Shown piece by piece: positions 1 to 10,219 of a stretch of 64,000 bases of DNA; position 1 is the stretch's first letter, and each line of letters starts with the position of its first letter. Both the position numbers and the translations under genes were made by a program. The stretch is taken from contig OX596344.1 in NCBI GenBank assembly GCA_951394405.1, positions 2,542,001 to 2,606,000 on the forward strand, read 5' to 3'. The notes below the pieces were generated by a model. That model saw only the letters and a program-made list of their open reading frames with translations, ran no database searches and had not been told where the DNA came from. This stretch comes from Coprinellus micaceus. Lineage: Eukaryota; Basidiomycota; Agaricomycetes; Agaricales; Psathyrellaceae.

Positions 1-470
1 GCTACCCCCAGGACAATAGCTCTTCAACGCTCGTAGGCAACGCTGCAGAACACACCTCGGATTGCGCGACTGTTAAAATGGCCTCCTGGGTAGTCATTCC
101 CTCGCTTTTCTTGAATCCAGAAACGATACCCCACGTACTCCCCACTCTACTACACCCCAGACGCCTATCTTCATGGCCAAAGGCAAAACACCGACGAAAA
201 CCTTTGTACGCAAACCAAACCCACCCGAGCTCACGACACCTGGAGTGCCCGATGAGCACCGCGGAGTGGCCGCTGTCATGTATACCCCTCTCGTGGACAG
301 CAATCGGCCACCAACACAACCCTCCCCATGCAAGAAGAACTCACCCAGGCCCATACTAGTGACTGGAGCGTTCGATGGGAACCGCAAAGAGAACGCCGTT
401 AAACATACCGTGAAGGGCAGATCGACACAGACGTCCCGGACACCGAACCCACCCAAAGTGACGTTCAGCG
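1..470. other. No supported gene; possible upstream exon of the next gene
   Basis: Plus-strand reading frames here are open but low in complexity and rich in Pro, Thr and Lys, for example 173-526. They could hold an upstream exon of the gene that follows, whose relative at 2933 also starts with a disordered charged segment. No splice path could be settled, so nothing is called. Confidence 0.3.
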
Positions 471-2210
471 ATGGGGACCACGGAAACGGTTGGTGGACCC
501 TGGCGTCGAGGGCGCCCGGTCGCTGACGAGTCTTCCCACAAGGACGGACTGCGCTTCGACCTGTTTTCGATGGGGACAGCAACGGGGCTGTCGAACCGAC
601 CGCGCAAAGCGACAATGTCCCAGCCCGACCTAAGAAACCGACCATCGAGGGAAAGCCAGCATCTGGGTCTGTTCACCCGCAGCCTCAAGCGACAGGGACG
701 GATGACGCTAAAGAACGCTCCAAGGTGGGTTTGGGAAGTGTTGTATGTTTTCTCACCCTCAACCTCCTCGAAAGTATCTTAGCAGAGTTTGCCAAGCGGA
801 CACTGTCGACATCGATTCTGTGAATCTCGGGGAGATCGATCCTAGGTTCTTCGAGAAGGTAGTCAGCTCCCTCATTCGCCATCCCAATGGTCGGTATAGG
901 TCGGGTCCAAGGGGTATCTTCAAACGGGCGAACTTCGACGCAATGTGGAAGGAGGCAGTGGTGAAATTTGGACTGAGGGGACGCTTGGAGGTATCTCTAA
1001 TGTCCTATGGAACCAAGGCATGTCTCCGTAATTTCTATCCAGCGTTAAGCGTCATTCGCACGGGGCACTAACAATATTTTGGTCACAGTACGAATATTGG
1101 GCCAGGCGAGTCATTGACTGCTTCATAGACGCTTTTCTTGGAGGAAATATTGCCCCCTATTCCATCTGCCAACTCGAGATGACATTAGCAGCATCCCGGG
1201 AGGCGAAAGGGGACTCGTCCAACCTAGAGGAAGGGCGCCTTATAGCGGATGGAGTTAATGAGGTCCATACCGAAAATCCTGGCCAGATTCAGAAGGGCAG
1301 CACGTCCTTAAAAGTTACGGGGAGCGTGGACTATATGCTCATTACCCTACCTTCATCCCATCAAGACATGTTCTGTGAGTCGCCCAGCTCAGGGCTAGTT
1401 CGCATCATATCGAAGTCGGCGCTGAGTAGTTTCGTTCAGCCAAAACATTAGAGGAAGCCACACCCCTAGACCGAACTACTGCGATATTTCACCCTGCAAC
1501 AGCTGGGGAGATTAACTTCCTTCTAATCGAGGCCAAGAGGATGGACCCACAGAAAGATATTAGCACCCATCGACCACAGATTTTGTGTCAGGCACACGCA
1601 ACGTCAGTGGCTCCTACTACCACATATATTCAAGCCGCCGATATACTAAACGATATTTCACCCTGTAGGATGAAGAAAACACGGTACGCTTCCGACAATC
1701 CGCAAGTGGCCACGCCACGAATAAGTTCTACCTTGCTCATCCTCGCTCATTCATAGCCGGGACAAAATGCCTTGGGTTTTGAGCAATGGAGATGCATGGG
1801 TGTTTGGGTTATCAGTCATGGAGGGCAGTAATCGGCGATGCATCTACTTCGAACCCCAGCGACTCTTCAGTGGTGTCTTTGCTACGGGTGAAGGTACACC
1901 AAACCTTTCGATGCCGGACGATGGGCGCGGATGGACCGAACTTGGGAACCCCGAGGATACCAAACCTGTGGTTCCAGACGGCAAGCGTCAACAGCCCACA
2001 AAGAGGCAGCTGGACGCGATCATGGGTCGCGCCAAGACAATCATGAGGATTTTGACCATCTGGGTGAGTGAAACTCAACGGCGTGGCTTACCATGTTCTG
2101 ACCACCGATATATCCGTTTTTCACCGGAACACCATCGATCAAATTTGTAGCACTCTTCCCCTCCGAAAGCTCTCTGGGTGGCCCTCCAAGAGGCTCAGGT
2201 AGCTAGTTAA
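471..2210 (+). CDS. Fungal protein with PD-(D/E)XK-nuclease-like core (copy 1)
   Basis: Model: join(471..724,786..1017,1089..1374,1440..1602,1669..1683,1757..2063,2151..2210), 438 residues; every junction keeps phase. The N-terminal third looks disordered. The core has a WARRVIDCF helix, then VTGSVDYM, LLIEAKRM and MPWVLSNGDAWVFG. An acidic residue after a Gly-x-Val, then hydrophobic-E-A-K on a strand, then a Gln-rich helix, is the order expected of PD-(D/E)XK nucleases (candidate Asp in GSVD, Glu and Lys in IEAK). The gene at 2933-4768 has the same motifs in the same order with matching introns, which supports both models. Oddities are a GC-AG intron at 1018-1088 and a 15-base exon at 1669-1683. 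The start is uncertain because an upstream exon could exist. Nuclease activity is inferred, not shown; no substrate or partner is visible. Confidence 0.6.
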
Positions 2211-2932
2211 ACAGAAAATGAAGATTGGCCCTGTGTACCAAGATGGGCTCCATTAGTCGGGGTCAGGTTGCTGGACGGCTAGACATTGAGGACGGCGAAG
2301 TTCATCCTTCACGAAATTTTGTAGAAATAGACTGCTATGTAATTTAAGTGATATAAAAGATTCATAATTCCTTGGCGCATGGTCTGCGCGGTTGGAGTGG
2401 GGCGAACGGGCGGAAGCGCCTGAAGCGCTGGTGCCTACGTACTGCCGCCGAATGAGGTCCCATGGACCTGCTTTGGACCCACAATGGACCTACAATGGTG
2501 ACGGATGAGTTTAAGTTTTCCCCCTTGTTCTCGTTCGGAGAAGGCATGCGGAAGTGGGTTTGTGCGATATAGTGTGTGCGTTACAGTTTATTCCGATCCC
2601 TCAATTGTGTCCTTGTCCAACTCACACAGGTGGTACCAAGGAGCCCCAGAGCCTGTACCCTCGGGCTGCTCGGGCTGTGGCCCCTTGGGCGGTACAGTCG
2701 CCTTGGGATCCTTGCGGCACACTGGCACGCCAAGCGTTGTAAACGCAGAACAGGGGTGTCGATGATAAGATAATAGAGGGATTAGACGCACGCACAGCCA
2801 GGCGACGCAACCCCAATTGCTTAAAGCGTAGCACGCCGGAAGAAACCCCATCCTATACCATCTCACTTCCGAACCCCATCTTTCCACACAAACTTCGCAA
2901 ACTCCGAGTGCCAACGGTTGACCCAGATTCCA
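2211..2932. other. Intergenic stretch carrying a dispersed repeat
   Basis: No coding exon can be supported. The stretch contains one copy of a short repeat (about 2395-2500) that recurs near 7180-7260. The end of the interval is the presumed promoter and 5' leader of the gene starting at 2933. Confidence 0.4.
2395..2500. repeat. Dispersed repeat, copy 1
   Basis: The block around CCCATGGACC and GGACCCACAATGGACCTACA (2459-2493) is nearly repeated at 7220-7252. Weaker similarity extends upstream through a GCGAAGCGCCTG-like segment. Both copies lie between genes. They may be fragments of a non-autonomous transposon or part of duplicated flanking DNA; no terminal repeats or target duplications were seen. 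Confidence 0.45.
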
Positions 2933-4768
2933 ATGGGGTCTCCCGCAGACCCCGATTTATCTGACCCACCGCCCGACTATCTGCAATCGCCAGGTCCATC
3001 ACTGGCGAGGAGCGGTCTTGGGCAAGGCAGAAACGCCGACCTCAAGCGAGCCGCTCCAGATGAAGGGGACGAAGGCAGCCGAAAGAAGCAATGCATCGGT
3101 GAGCCGTCAGAAACCGAGGCAGAAGCAAGCAAGATCAAGGCGAAAGCAAGGGCGAAAGACGAGAACAAGGTCTGGAACTTGCGCTTCCGTGAAGAGCGAC
3201 GCTTATTCTGACTACCACTCCCTACGGCACTCCCAGGAGACCATGGAGTTCAGTGGCGTGAAAGCATTACATATGCGGCGTCTGGGAGTTGAAGGGAAAT
3301 ACCTCGGCGAGTTCGGGGAATCCCAGCGCAAATATCTGGCGGACCTCCTCGTGAAAGAGCAACGCAGGGCAGGGCCTTCCACCTCCTGCAAGGAGATGGA
3401 CGAGGCCATGATCAAGAGTTCGTGGGCCGAAGTTGGCGACAGTCTCGTTGATGACTATCTCAATTACAAGAGATCGTCCAACCAAGATGTGAGTGCTGTC
3501 CATCTGATTTCCAGCCTCGTTCGCAGGACTAACAAAGACGGTGCAAGACTGAGGATTTCGCTCGGTCTCTCATCTTCCTCTACTTGAAGGAAATATGCAA
3601 GCTGCCCGATCGACGAATGCAGCTGCACCCAGAGCACTGGCTCTCTCTGTCCAAGACCAGCAAGACGAGCGCGAAGCTCATAGAGAGTGTGCCTGACCTC
3701 ACCGACAGGGATTTGCTCTACAATCCTGTGACGCTTCGGAACGGTGTATACGAGCTAACGGTCACGGGCCGCGTCGATTGGGCTGCTTACGTCCTACCCG
3801 CTAAGAAGATGGACAAGTTCGGTAAGCGATCGGCAAGCGTCCCCTCCCAAATAAACACTGAACTTGTCGCTACAACAGATTCTGGCTTGACCGGGGGGAA
3901 CTTCCTCGATCGGGTTGCTGTAAACCTCAGAATTCCGAGAGACGACCAGATCCGGATGCTACTCATTGAGGCTAAGAGGACAACCAACGTTATCGAGAAC
4001 GACATCCCCCAGGTCCTGGCACAGGTGCATGTGAGGTAAGTTCCTATGCCAATTAATACCTTCCGTGGTCGAGTGAACGAACCTTTCCACCTAGCTTGCT
4101 GAAGACAGGGTGGGTCAAACCAAGTTTTTGTACTAATAGAGTTGTTGAAAGCTGAGTGTGAGGTCACTTTGGGGTCTAGGAAGGAGTATATGCCTTGGTG
4201 CCTAGCGAGTGGGCGGGAGTGGTACTTTGGCGTGTGCCAATTGATAGGCAATGACGACGGGGCCTCGTCGTTGCCTCTGAGGCATGTATACTTCTCGACC
4301 AGCAGCCTCTGGCCTCGGAAGGGCCGTGAAGGTGCATCACGGAAGCAAGCTGGCAACAAGGCGAACATGGCGCCCCGCAAGACTTCAGGGCCTGAGCGAG
4401 GAGTGAGGAGCATCCCGTCAAAGTGCGGTACGTTTGCCCATCCACTTGAAATAGAACCATACCAGGTTGTACTAACGTCGATTAGAGGACGGTGGAAGGA
4501 ACAGAGGGGCAGCTGCTTCCGAGGCAAGGCCTTCATGTGGAACTAGCACCCAAGGCCTTAGCACATCAGATGCCGAAACCGAGGAAGAGACTCTGAAACG
4601 AAGGATGGAATTGGTCTGGCATTTTCTCATACTCTGGGTGAGCCTTCAGTGCGAGCGGCCACGTACACGGATGCGCCCTTCTGACCAAGCGTTTCTTCTC
4701 CCCAGGCGTTTGGAGATCCTAAGAGGCTGTATCAGTCCGTCGAGGAGGTGGTCGCGCCCACGACCTAG
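2933..4768 (+). CDS. Fungal protein with PD-(D/E)XK-nuclease-like core (copy 2)
   Basis: Model: join(2933..3098,3151..3488,3548..3821,3879..4030,4142..4427,4486..4637,4706..4768), 476 residues. The first about 60 residues are Pro- and charge-rich with a basic cluster (GSRKKQ) that could be a nuclear signal. The core shows a FARSLIFLYLKEI helix, VTGRVDWA, LDRVAV, LLIEAKRTT, PQVLAQVH and MPWCLASGREWYFG, matching the gene at 471-2210 in order and in most intron positions. The candidate active-site set is Asp in GRVD and Glu/Lys in IEAK, as in PD-(D/E)XK folds. The last exons encode an acidic helix (ETEEETLKRRM) and a short tail. The first intron (GTGAGC to CAAG, 52 bases) is the least certain. 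The tandem pair probably arose by duplication but has diverged strongly outside the core, which suggests relaxed or positive selection. Biological role unknown. Confidence 0.6.
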
Positions 4769-5179
4769 CGCGCAACCTCTTCCAAGACCTTATACTCTGC
4801 CCATATGTGGACCTGGTACCTGTATGAACGTTTGCTCAGCTGATATGGAAACTTGTAACACTTATGCTCATCCACTCGATCTTTCCCTTCATTGGACTCC
4901 CCATGCGTATGATCACTGGCGTAATATGCGCGACTCTTGGACATCGTCGAACCTGTATATTCTACTATGTACTTATATGCTATGATCGGCAATCCATGTA
5001 TGACTTTACGGCCATCGGGCTTGGGATTCAATACATCACCGTGTCGGCGTCGCGTGAGGCTCATGCCCAAGTCACGCCGCGGTTGCAATATGACACGTGA
5101 TGATGATTTCCTACCCCCAGTTGCGAATTCCAATGTCCAACTTGAACTCTTCGGTCAACACCACCAAGTTTCCCCCACA
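4769..5179. other. Intergenic; nothing recognised
   Basis: AT-richer spacer between the second nuclease-like gene and the first F-box/propeller gene. No conserved frame, repeat or clear core promoter was seen. Confidence 0.4.
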
Positions 5180-6875
5180 ATGTCAGAATCTCCCCGATAT
5201 CTGAAAATATGGAGCATAAAACTACGTCTCCCATGGGTAAGAATCCTCTCCATTCGTCTATGCGCCTGTTGACGGACATTTCTAGGGTGCTGGAGCTGCA
5301 ACACATCCGAAGCGTACACTCGTTTCCCTTCCAGACGAGTTGCTGACTTCGATCATTCTGGAGCTTCAACTGTATGATCTCCTCTCCACTAGACGTGTTA
5401 GTATCTCCGCTAACAAGGCAAAGCACGATTCTGACGATTTCTACAGGTCTGCCGACACTTGAACGCAATTTCATCGACGAACCCAGTATGGCGCCAGCTT
5501 TTCGAGCGAAGCTTGGGCGTCACTATTCCACGGCCATTCTTTCTACCAAAGGCGCTCAAAACCTCTTCCTCTAGAGACGTTGAAGGAGCGCTGAAGAAGT
5601 GGAACCGGTATTGGCGGCCACTACATCCGGTGCAATGCTTTAAGCGCCCAATTCGTTGCGACGACTTGCCTGGTCCAACAACCCCGAATGACGCTTCTGT
5701 CATAACTCCCGGAGGGCGCTGGATCATATCAGGGTATCAGGATGGTTCTGTCTGGTACGTCGATCTCGGGGACGATTGTACCTCTACCTCAGAGTTGGAG
5801 CCGCATCTCCTGATTGAACCTTCATTGCCTGATCACACGGACGAGATTCAAACCAAGATCGCCCTGGATTTCTCGTCAGAAGAATCCCTTGGGCAAGTGT
5901 CGGGTTTCTACACCCTCCTCCAGTTTAACATTGCCGTTGTGACATGCTCTGATGACGACACCCAACCCACCAACGTCGGCATTTGGCGGGTCCATGTATG
6001 CACAGAACCCGAAACCCCCTGTAGCCTCAAGTTAGGAGATAAGTTGTCGAGCTTTAGCGAAGATGGCAACGTAGGTCTCGTCAGTGCCGGTCTTTACGGT
6101 CGGTCGGTGGCCTATTCCATCCTATTAGACCATACAAAATGCGTGGTGGTTGTCGACTGGATGGAGGCCGATGGGAAAGGGAACGACGACCAATTCACCC
6201 GGTGGTACCTCCCGTCGAGACGTGCCAACGTGCGTACTTCATTTCTCCTTCGATAGTTCTCGCTGAGCGGTGATGTTGCAGTCGATACACCTCCTGCCCG
6301 AAGATCAAATAATGACGACGGACAACTATGACAACGCCGCGCTCTTTAACTGGCGCAAGGATTGCCCTTCCTCTACCCTCCGGCCTTCAGAACAGGAGCT
6401 CGACCATGTATCCCCATTTTACAAGCGGAAACTGGACAAAACGCTCTGGTTTGACGGAATATCCACGCCAACTGTATTGGACCGCCGTGTCCAAGTGGTC
6501 ATCCCCGCCAACAAAGAGGTCATACGCGTCGACATCCCTCTGGGCCCGGACGCAGACGCAGATTCAATTCGGACCATATCAATACTCAAACATCCCCCCT
6601 ATGTGCTCGCTGAGCGTCTACGGGCATTTGGACATCGCCAGGCGATCGGGCTGAGCGCCGATTATGTCCTCACCGTTATAAACTACAGCCCTGGGGATGG
6701 GACTGGGGACGAAGCTTCCCCTACAAGAGTTCAAAGTTTTGAATTCCCGGAACTCGCAAAGGTGGGGAATCCGCCAGATCGTTTACTATACGACGAGTTC
6801 TCTCAGCGCATTGTGTTTATCGATGCCGATTTATCTTATGTCCTCACCGTAGACACTTCGATCGCGGAGAAGTAG
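5180..6875 (+). CDS. F-box/beta-propeller-like protein 1
   Basis: Model: join(5180..5236,5286..5396,5447..6229,6282..6875), 514 residues, all junctions in phase. An F-box begins near residue 30 (SLPDELLTSIILEL) and runs into CRHLNAIS and VWRQLF. The family-specific IPRPFFLPK segment follows, then repeated blade-like strands: PGGRWIISGYQDGSVWYVDL, FNIAVVTC, VGIWRVHV, KLSSFSEDG, VVVVDWMEADG and NAALFNWRKDCPS. F-box proteins usually dock on Skp1 in SCF ubiquitin ligases, with the C-terminal domain binding substrate. Here the propeller assignment is inferred from the blade-like repeats. The copies at 7405, 12907 and 24158 share the fold and intron positions after the F-box and before the last domain. 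It forms a direct tandem with the gene at 7405. Substrate unknown. Confidence 0.75.
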
Positions 6876-7004
6876 AGCAGCGTGCTCCGAATAGGTTGAT
6901 TTCGAAGCAATATGAGGGAAAACCTTCGAGCAGTTTGCCAGATGGAAAAACCTGCGATTCACAGACTAGGAATACTGTGGCCTTTCCAGCAACACAGGCG
7001 GTCG

Positions 7005-7041
7005 GGTGGGTTGCTTTGATTGGGCGATTAGTTTTGAGAAC
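7005..7041. repeat. Duplicated 3'-flank block, copy 1
   Basis: GGTGGGTTGCTTTGATTGGG followed after a few bases by TTTTGAGAAC occurs here and at 9985-10021, both about 130 to 500 bases beyond a propeller gene. The spacing fits a tandem duplication unit of about 3 kb. Confidence 0.6.
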
Positions 7042-7179
7042 TCGCCCTTCAATCCGTATTGCGGGCAGTGCTTAGCTATTCAAATTTCCTTGGTAAGCAC
7101 TGTTCCCCTTGGACTTCAAAAAATACAAGGTAGTGAATGTGGGTAGGGCTGGGTTGGCGTTGCTTGTTCTTGCTTACAA

Positions 7180-7260
7180 ACTGGCGAAGCGCCTGCCGCA
7201 CAGCACCCGAATAAATTCCCATGGACCCGCCTCGGACCCACAATGGACCTACAGGCTTGT
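7180..7260. repeat. Dispersed repeat, copy 2
   Basis: This is the second copy of the intergenic repeat seen at 2395-2500; the best conserved part reads GGACCCACAATGGACCTACA. Its origin is not recognised. Confidence 0.45.
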
Positions 7261-7404
7261 CCATCTCTTGCCTTCTGACCATCACTGCTGATAACCTCAC
7301 CGAACGTTAGGAGATGCGAGCATTTGAGACCCTGCTAGTGAGCTTTCCTTGCGTTGACCAGGTAAACCGAAGCTGAGACAATTCATCAGGGAAAGCAAGG
7401 GCCC

Positions 7405-9511
7405 ATGGGCCCAGCAGCCTTACTCACCCTACCCGACGAGCTTCTAACACTGATTGCGATGGAACTCCCCCAAGACGATCTCCTAACGGCTCGGAGAGTG
7501 CGTTATTAACCCTGTGTATTATTCCCAACGACTTACGCGAGCACAGACGTGTCAAGCCCTTGGACGCGTGTGCGCAATGGACCAAGTATGGCGACACCTT
7601 TTCTTGGTATCGCTAGGGAGGTCCATTCCGACACCGTTTTTCCTGGCTCAACCAATCTCTGAAATCCCTGCGAGCGGGATCGAGCGCGCTCTTCGACGAT
7701 GGCAGGAACGGGTTGCACCCAATAACCCTGTGCGTCATGTCCTGCGTGAAGCTCGGACGGAAGTTTTAGCTGGTCGCGAGTACTTGCAGAACACCGTCAC
7801 TCTGCTTCCCGGTGGTCGGTGGGTGTTGGTTGGCTATGCCGACGGATCGGTCTGGTATTATGACTTATCGGACGACTGGACTTCGACCTCGACTGTTGAG
7901 CCCCGCCTTCTGATCCCGGGATTCACCACCAAAACAAATGCATCAATCGACGAGATTCAAATGGAGGTCGCCCTCGACTGGGCATCTTCTGAAGCTATGG
8001 GGCCCTCCGCTGGCGTTCACACCTTAATGCAGTTCAACATCGCCGTACTCACCTGTCCAGATCGTGAGCTATTCCCGGACTATGACGAACCAATGCAAGT
8101 GGATGTATGGAGAATCCTCGTTAGGAATGGGCCTGAGGGCGAGGACCTCCAGCTCGGGGAACACTTATCGTCATTCACAGAGGACCCAACCCCCGGGCTC
8201 ACGAATGCGAGTCTCTTAGGTTCTGTGCTGGCATACAGCAACTCCGCGCACCCACATCGATACGTCGCCATTGTGGACTGGAGTAAGGCGAACGGTAGGA
8301 CCAAGCTCCAAAGCCTAGAACGCTGGTGCATTCATTTCAGTAATAAAATCGAGGTACGCCCCTAGAACCTTCATGAGATGGGTCTCATTCGTTATTGCTA
8401 GATTGTCCGTCTAATTCCTGGAAATCGCATACTCGTTGTCTATGACGGAAGTGACTATACCCTTATCAACTGGGAACTAGACTGCCCATCAACCACGGAG
8501 GCGCCGCATGAGGCGATCGTCCATGGTTTAGCTTCTCCGCTTCCAGTCTGGAGGTTCGAAACGCACGAATACACCTTACACCTTGCGATATCACATCCCC
8601 TCGTCATTGACGGCTCAATCAGGATACCCCTCCCAACACATCACGGACTCTACATTCTGACCGTCCCGTTAAACGATCACACGAGACGCGCCATCCACTT
8701 CAAGCGGGCGGCAAAGTCTAGGCTCGGAGAAGGCGCTTTCATTCATATAGCCCACTTTCAAAAGGCCGTGGGTCTGAGAGGCGAAGACGGTTACAAGAAA
8801 ATATATTACGCCGAATACCCTTGGACTGGAGACGCCCTAGGGGAATCTACTCCAAATTCAACTGTTCATGTTGTGGACTATCCATTCGACGATTTGGGGA
8901 CGGAGTCCCCAGGCAATCTACTATTCGATCAATACTCCAACCGTGTCGTCGTGACCGACAATGACGGGTCGCGCTTTTTCACTGTCCTTGCCCCCATTTG
9001 CGACGGTTCGCCAGCTCATGTCTCGACAAAAAGGGCGGTCACCTCCATCGCAGAGGGCAGTGAGGATCGGACGAGCGAAGGGGACCCCGGCGTGGTTGAA
9101 ACACCGACAAAGGACGGCCGTGGTGTTGTGGAGGGCGCAGAAGAGAAAGGAGTCGACGAACGGAGCGCTTCTGCGGAAATCGGGAGCGTACAAGGGGGTT
9201 CCGCCATCGACGACGAAACTGTTGCCCCCGCCTCGCAGGGCGAACCGCCGGAACTGGAGGGGAAATGCACACCTTCTGAAGGAGGCCTCCCAGACGACGT
9301 GTCGACAGACGAAAACTCGGATCGGACTTGGACAGAAGACAGCCCTGACGGAGGCTCGGAAGGAGGTAGATCGGATGAGCCTTCTCAAGAAGCTTCAGAG
9401 GTCTCATTGGGAGAAGGAAGGTTGTCAGAGGGAGAGCACTCAGGGGACGCGCCAAATCGGACTCGAGACTCAACAAGCGTTCCAGATGAAGCCATTGGCG
9501 CCAGGGAGTAG
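7405..9511 (+). CDS. F-box/beta-propeller-like protein 2 with long acidic tail
   Basis: Model: join(7405..7497,7547..8353,8402..9511), 669 residues. The F-box starts at once after the initiator (LLTLPDELLTLIAMEL, residues 6-21) and leads into VWRHLF and IPTPFFLAQ. The blade-like strands match copy 1: PGGRWVLVGYADGSVWYYDL, FNIAVLTC, VDVWRILV, HLSSFTEDP, VAIVDWSKANG and VVYDGSDYTLINWELDCPS. Unlike its relatives it carries about 165 extra C-terminal residues (from about 505), dominated by Ser, Glu, Gly and Asp with no visible fold. The tail lies in one exon with the last blade. It may be a disordered regulatory or degradation-prone segment, or recently recruited non-coding DNA. Tandem with the gene ending at 6875, which has nearly the same architecture. 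Confidence 0.75.
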
Positions 9512-10219
9512 TTGAGGGAAGGCGATGAGCAAAATGACGTACCCATACCCCCAGCTGCAGCAGACCCAGGCAAAGCTCAAGCTGTGGTTTGGAACAAATC
9601 ACCAGACGAAGAGGGATAACTGCGTCGCGCAGAAATCCAAATGTTTTCACTCCGAGAGCATCAATCGGGGGGAAAGGTATTCACGCCCTCCTTGGAACTT
9701 CCAGAAGCAATGTGCCCGCAAGTCTTCGAAGTTCTCGTCAGTCCGGAAATGTCTTTCATCGCCTCGACGTCGCGATCCACATGAACATTCAAGTTGGGCT
9801 GAATTATTCGCAGAGAAGTATATCAGCACGCTCCCGAGTCGGTACTAGACCTACTATAGAAGCGGTGTTTTGGGCAAGCCTTTCGAAGATTTTGCTACCT
9901 GGTGGATGTTGTAATTCGTAGACACTCTTTACCCTCGTACCTCAGCCATCCTTGTGTCCCATCAACGTTCAATACGGGAAATCAGGTGGGTTGCTTTGAT
10001 TGGGCAAATCATTTTGAGAACGCACCCTGAACTGGCTTTCATCAACGCCGCCTTTTTCACAGCCCACGCGCCTAGTCCCTCCATCCTCCTCCCTCCATCT
10101 CCGACCACAAGACACCCCCGATACCCTCAAATGCAACGAAAACCGACCAAACGCGTCGAGTATGTGAGTATCGTGGTCACATCCTTCTAGGCATTCATAC
10201 CACAGAACCTGACGAATCG
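9512..10219. other. Intergenic; duplicated 3' flank
   Basis: The segment 9525-9848 is open in one frame but shows no family match and begins just after the stop of the preceding gene, so it is read as untranslated or intergenic. The block at 9985-10021 repeats 7005-7041. A short ATG-containing segment at 10131-10163 followed by GTGAGT could be a leader exon of the MYND gene, but no splice choice avoids a stop. Confidence 0.4.
9985..10021. repeat. Duplicated 3'-flank block, copy 2
   Basis: This is the partner of 7005-7041, about 2980 bases away. It marks the 3' side of the tandem duplication that made propeller genes 1 and 2. Confidence 0.6.

Larger units (their letters stand above)
6876..7404. 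other. Intergenic; duplicated 3' flank and dispersed repeat
   Basis: The stretch holds two recognisable sequences. A block at 7005-7041 recurs at 9985-10021, behind the next gene. A second block at 7180-7260 recurs at 2395-2500. The first repeat indicates that gene and 3' flank were duplicated together. No coding exon is supported. Confidence 0.5.

Noticed and set aside
9525..9848. Open frame after propeller gene 2
   Set aside because: Basic low-complexity sequence without homology to other copies; read as 3' flank.
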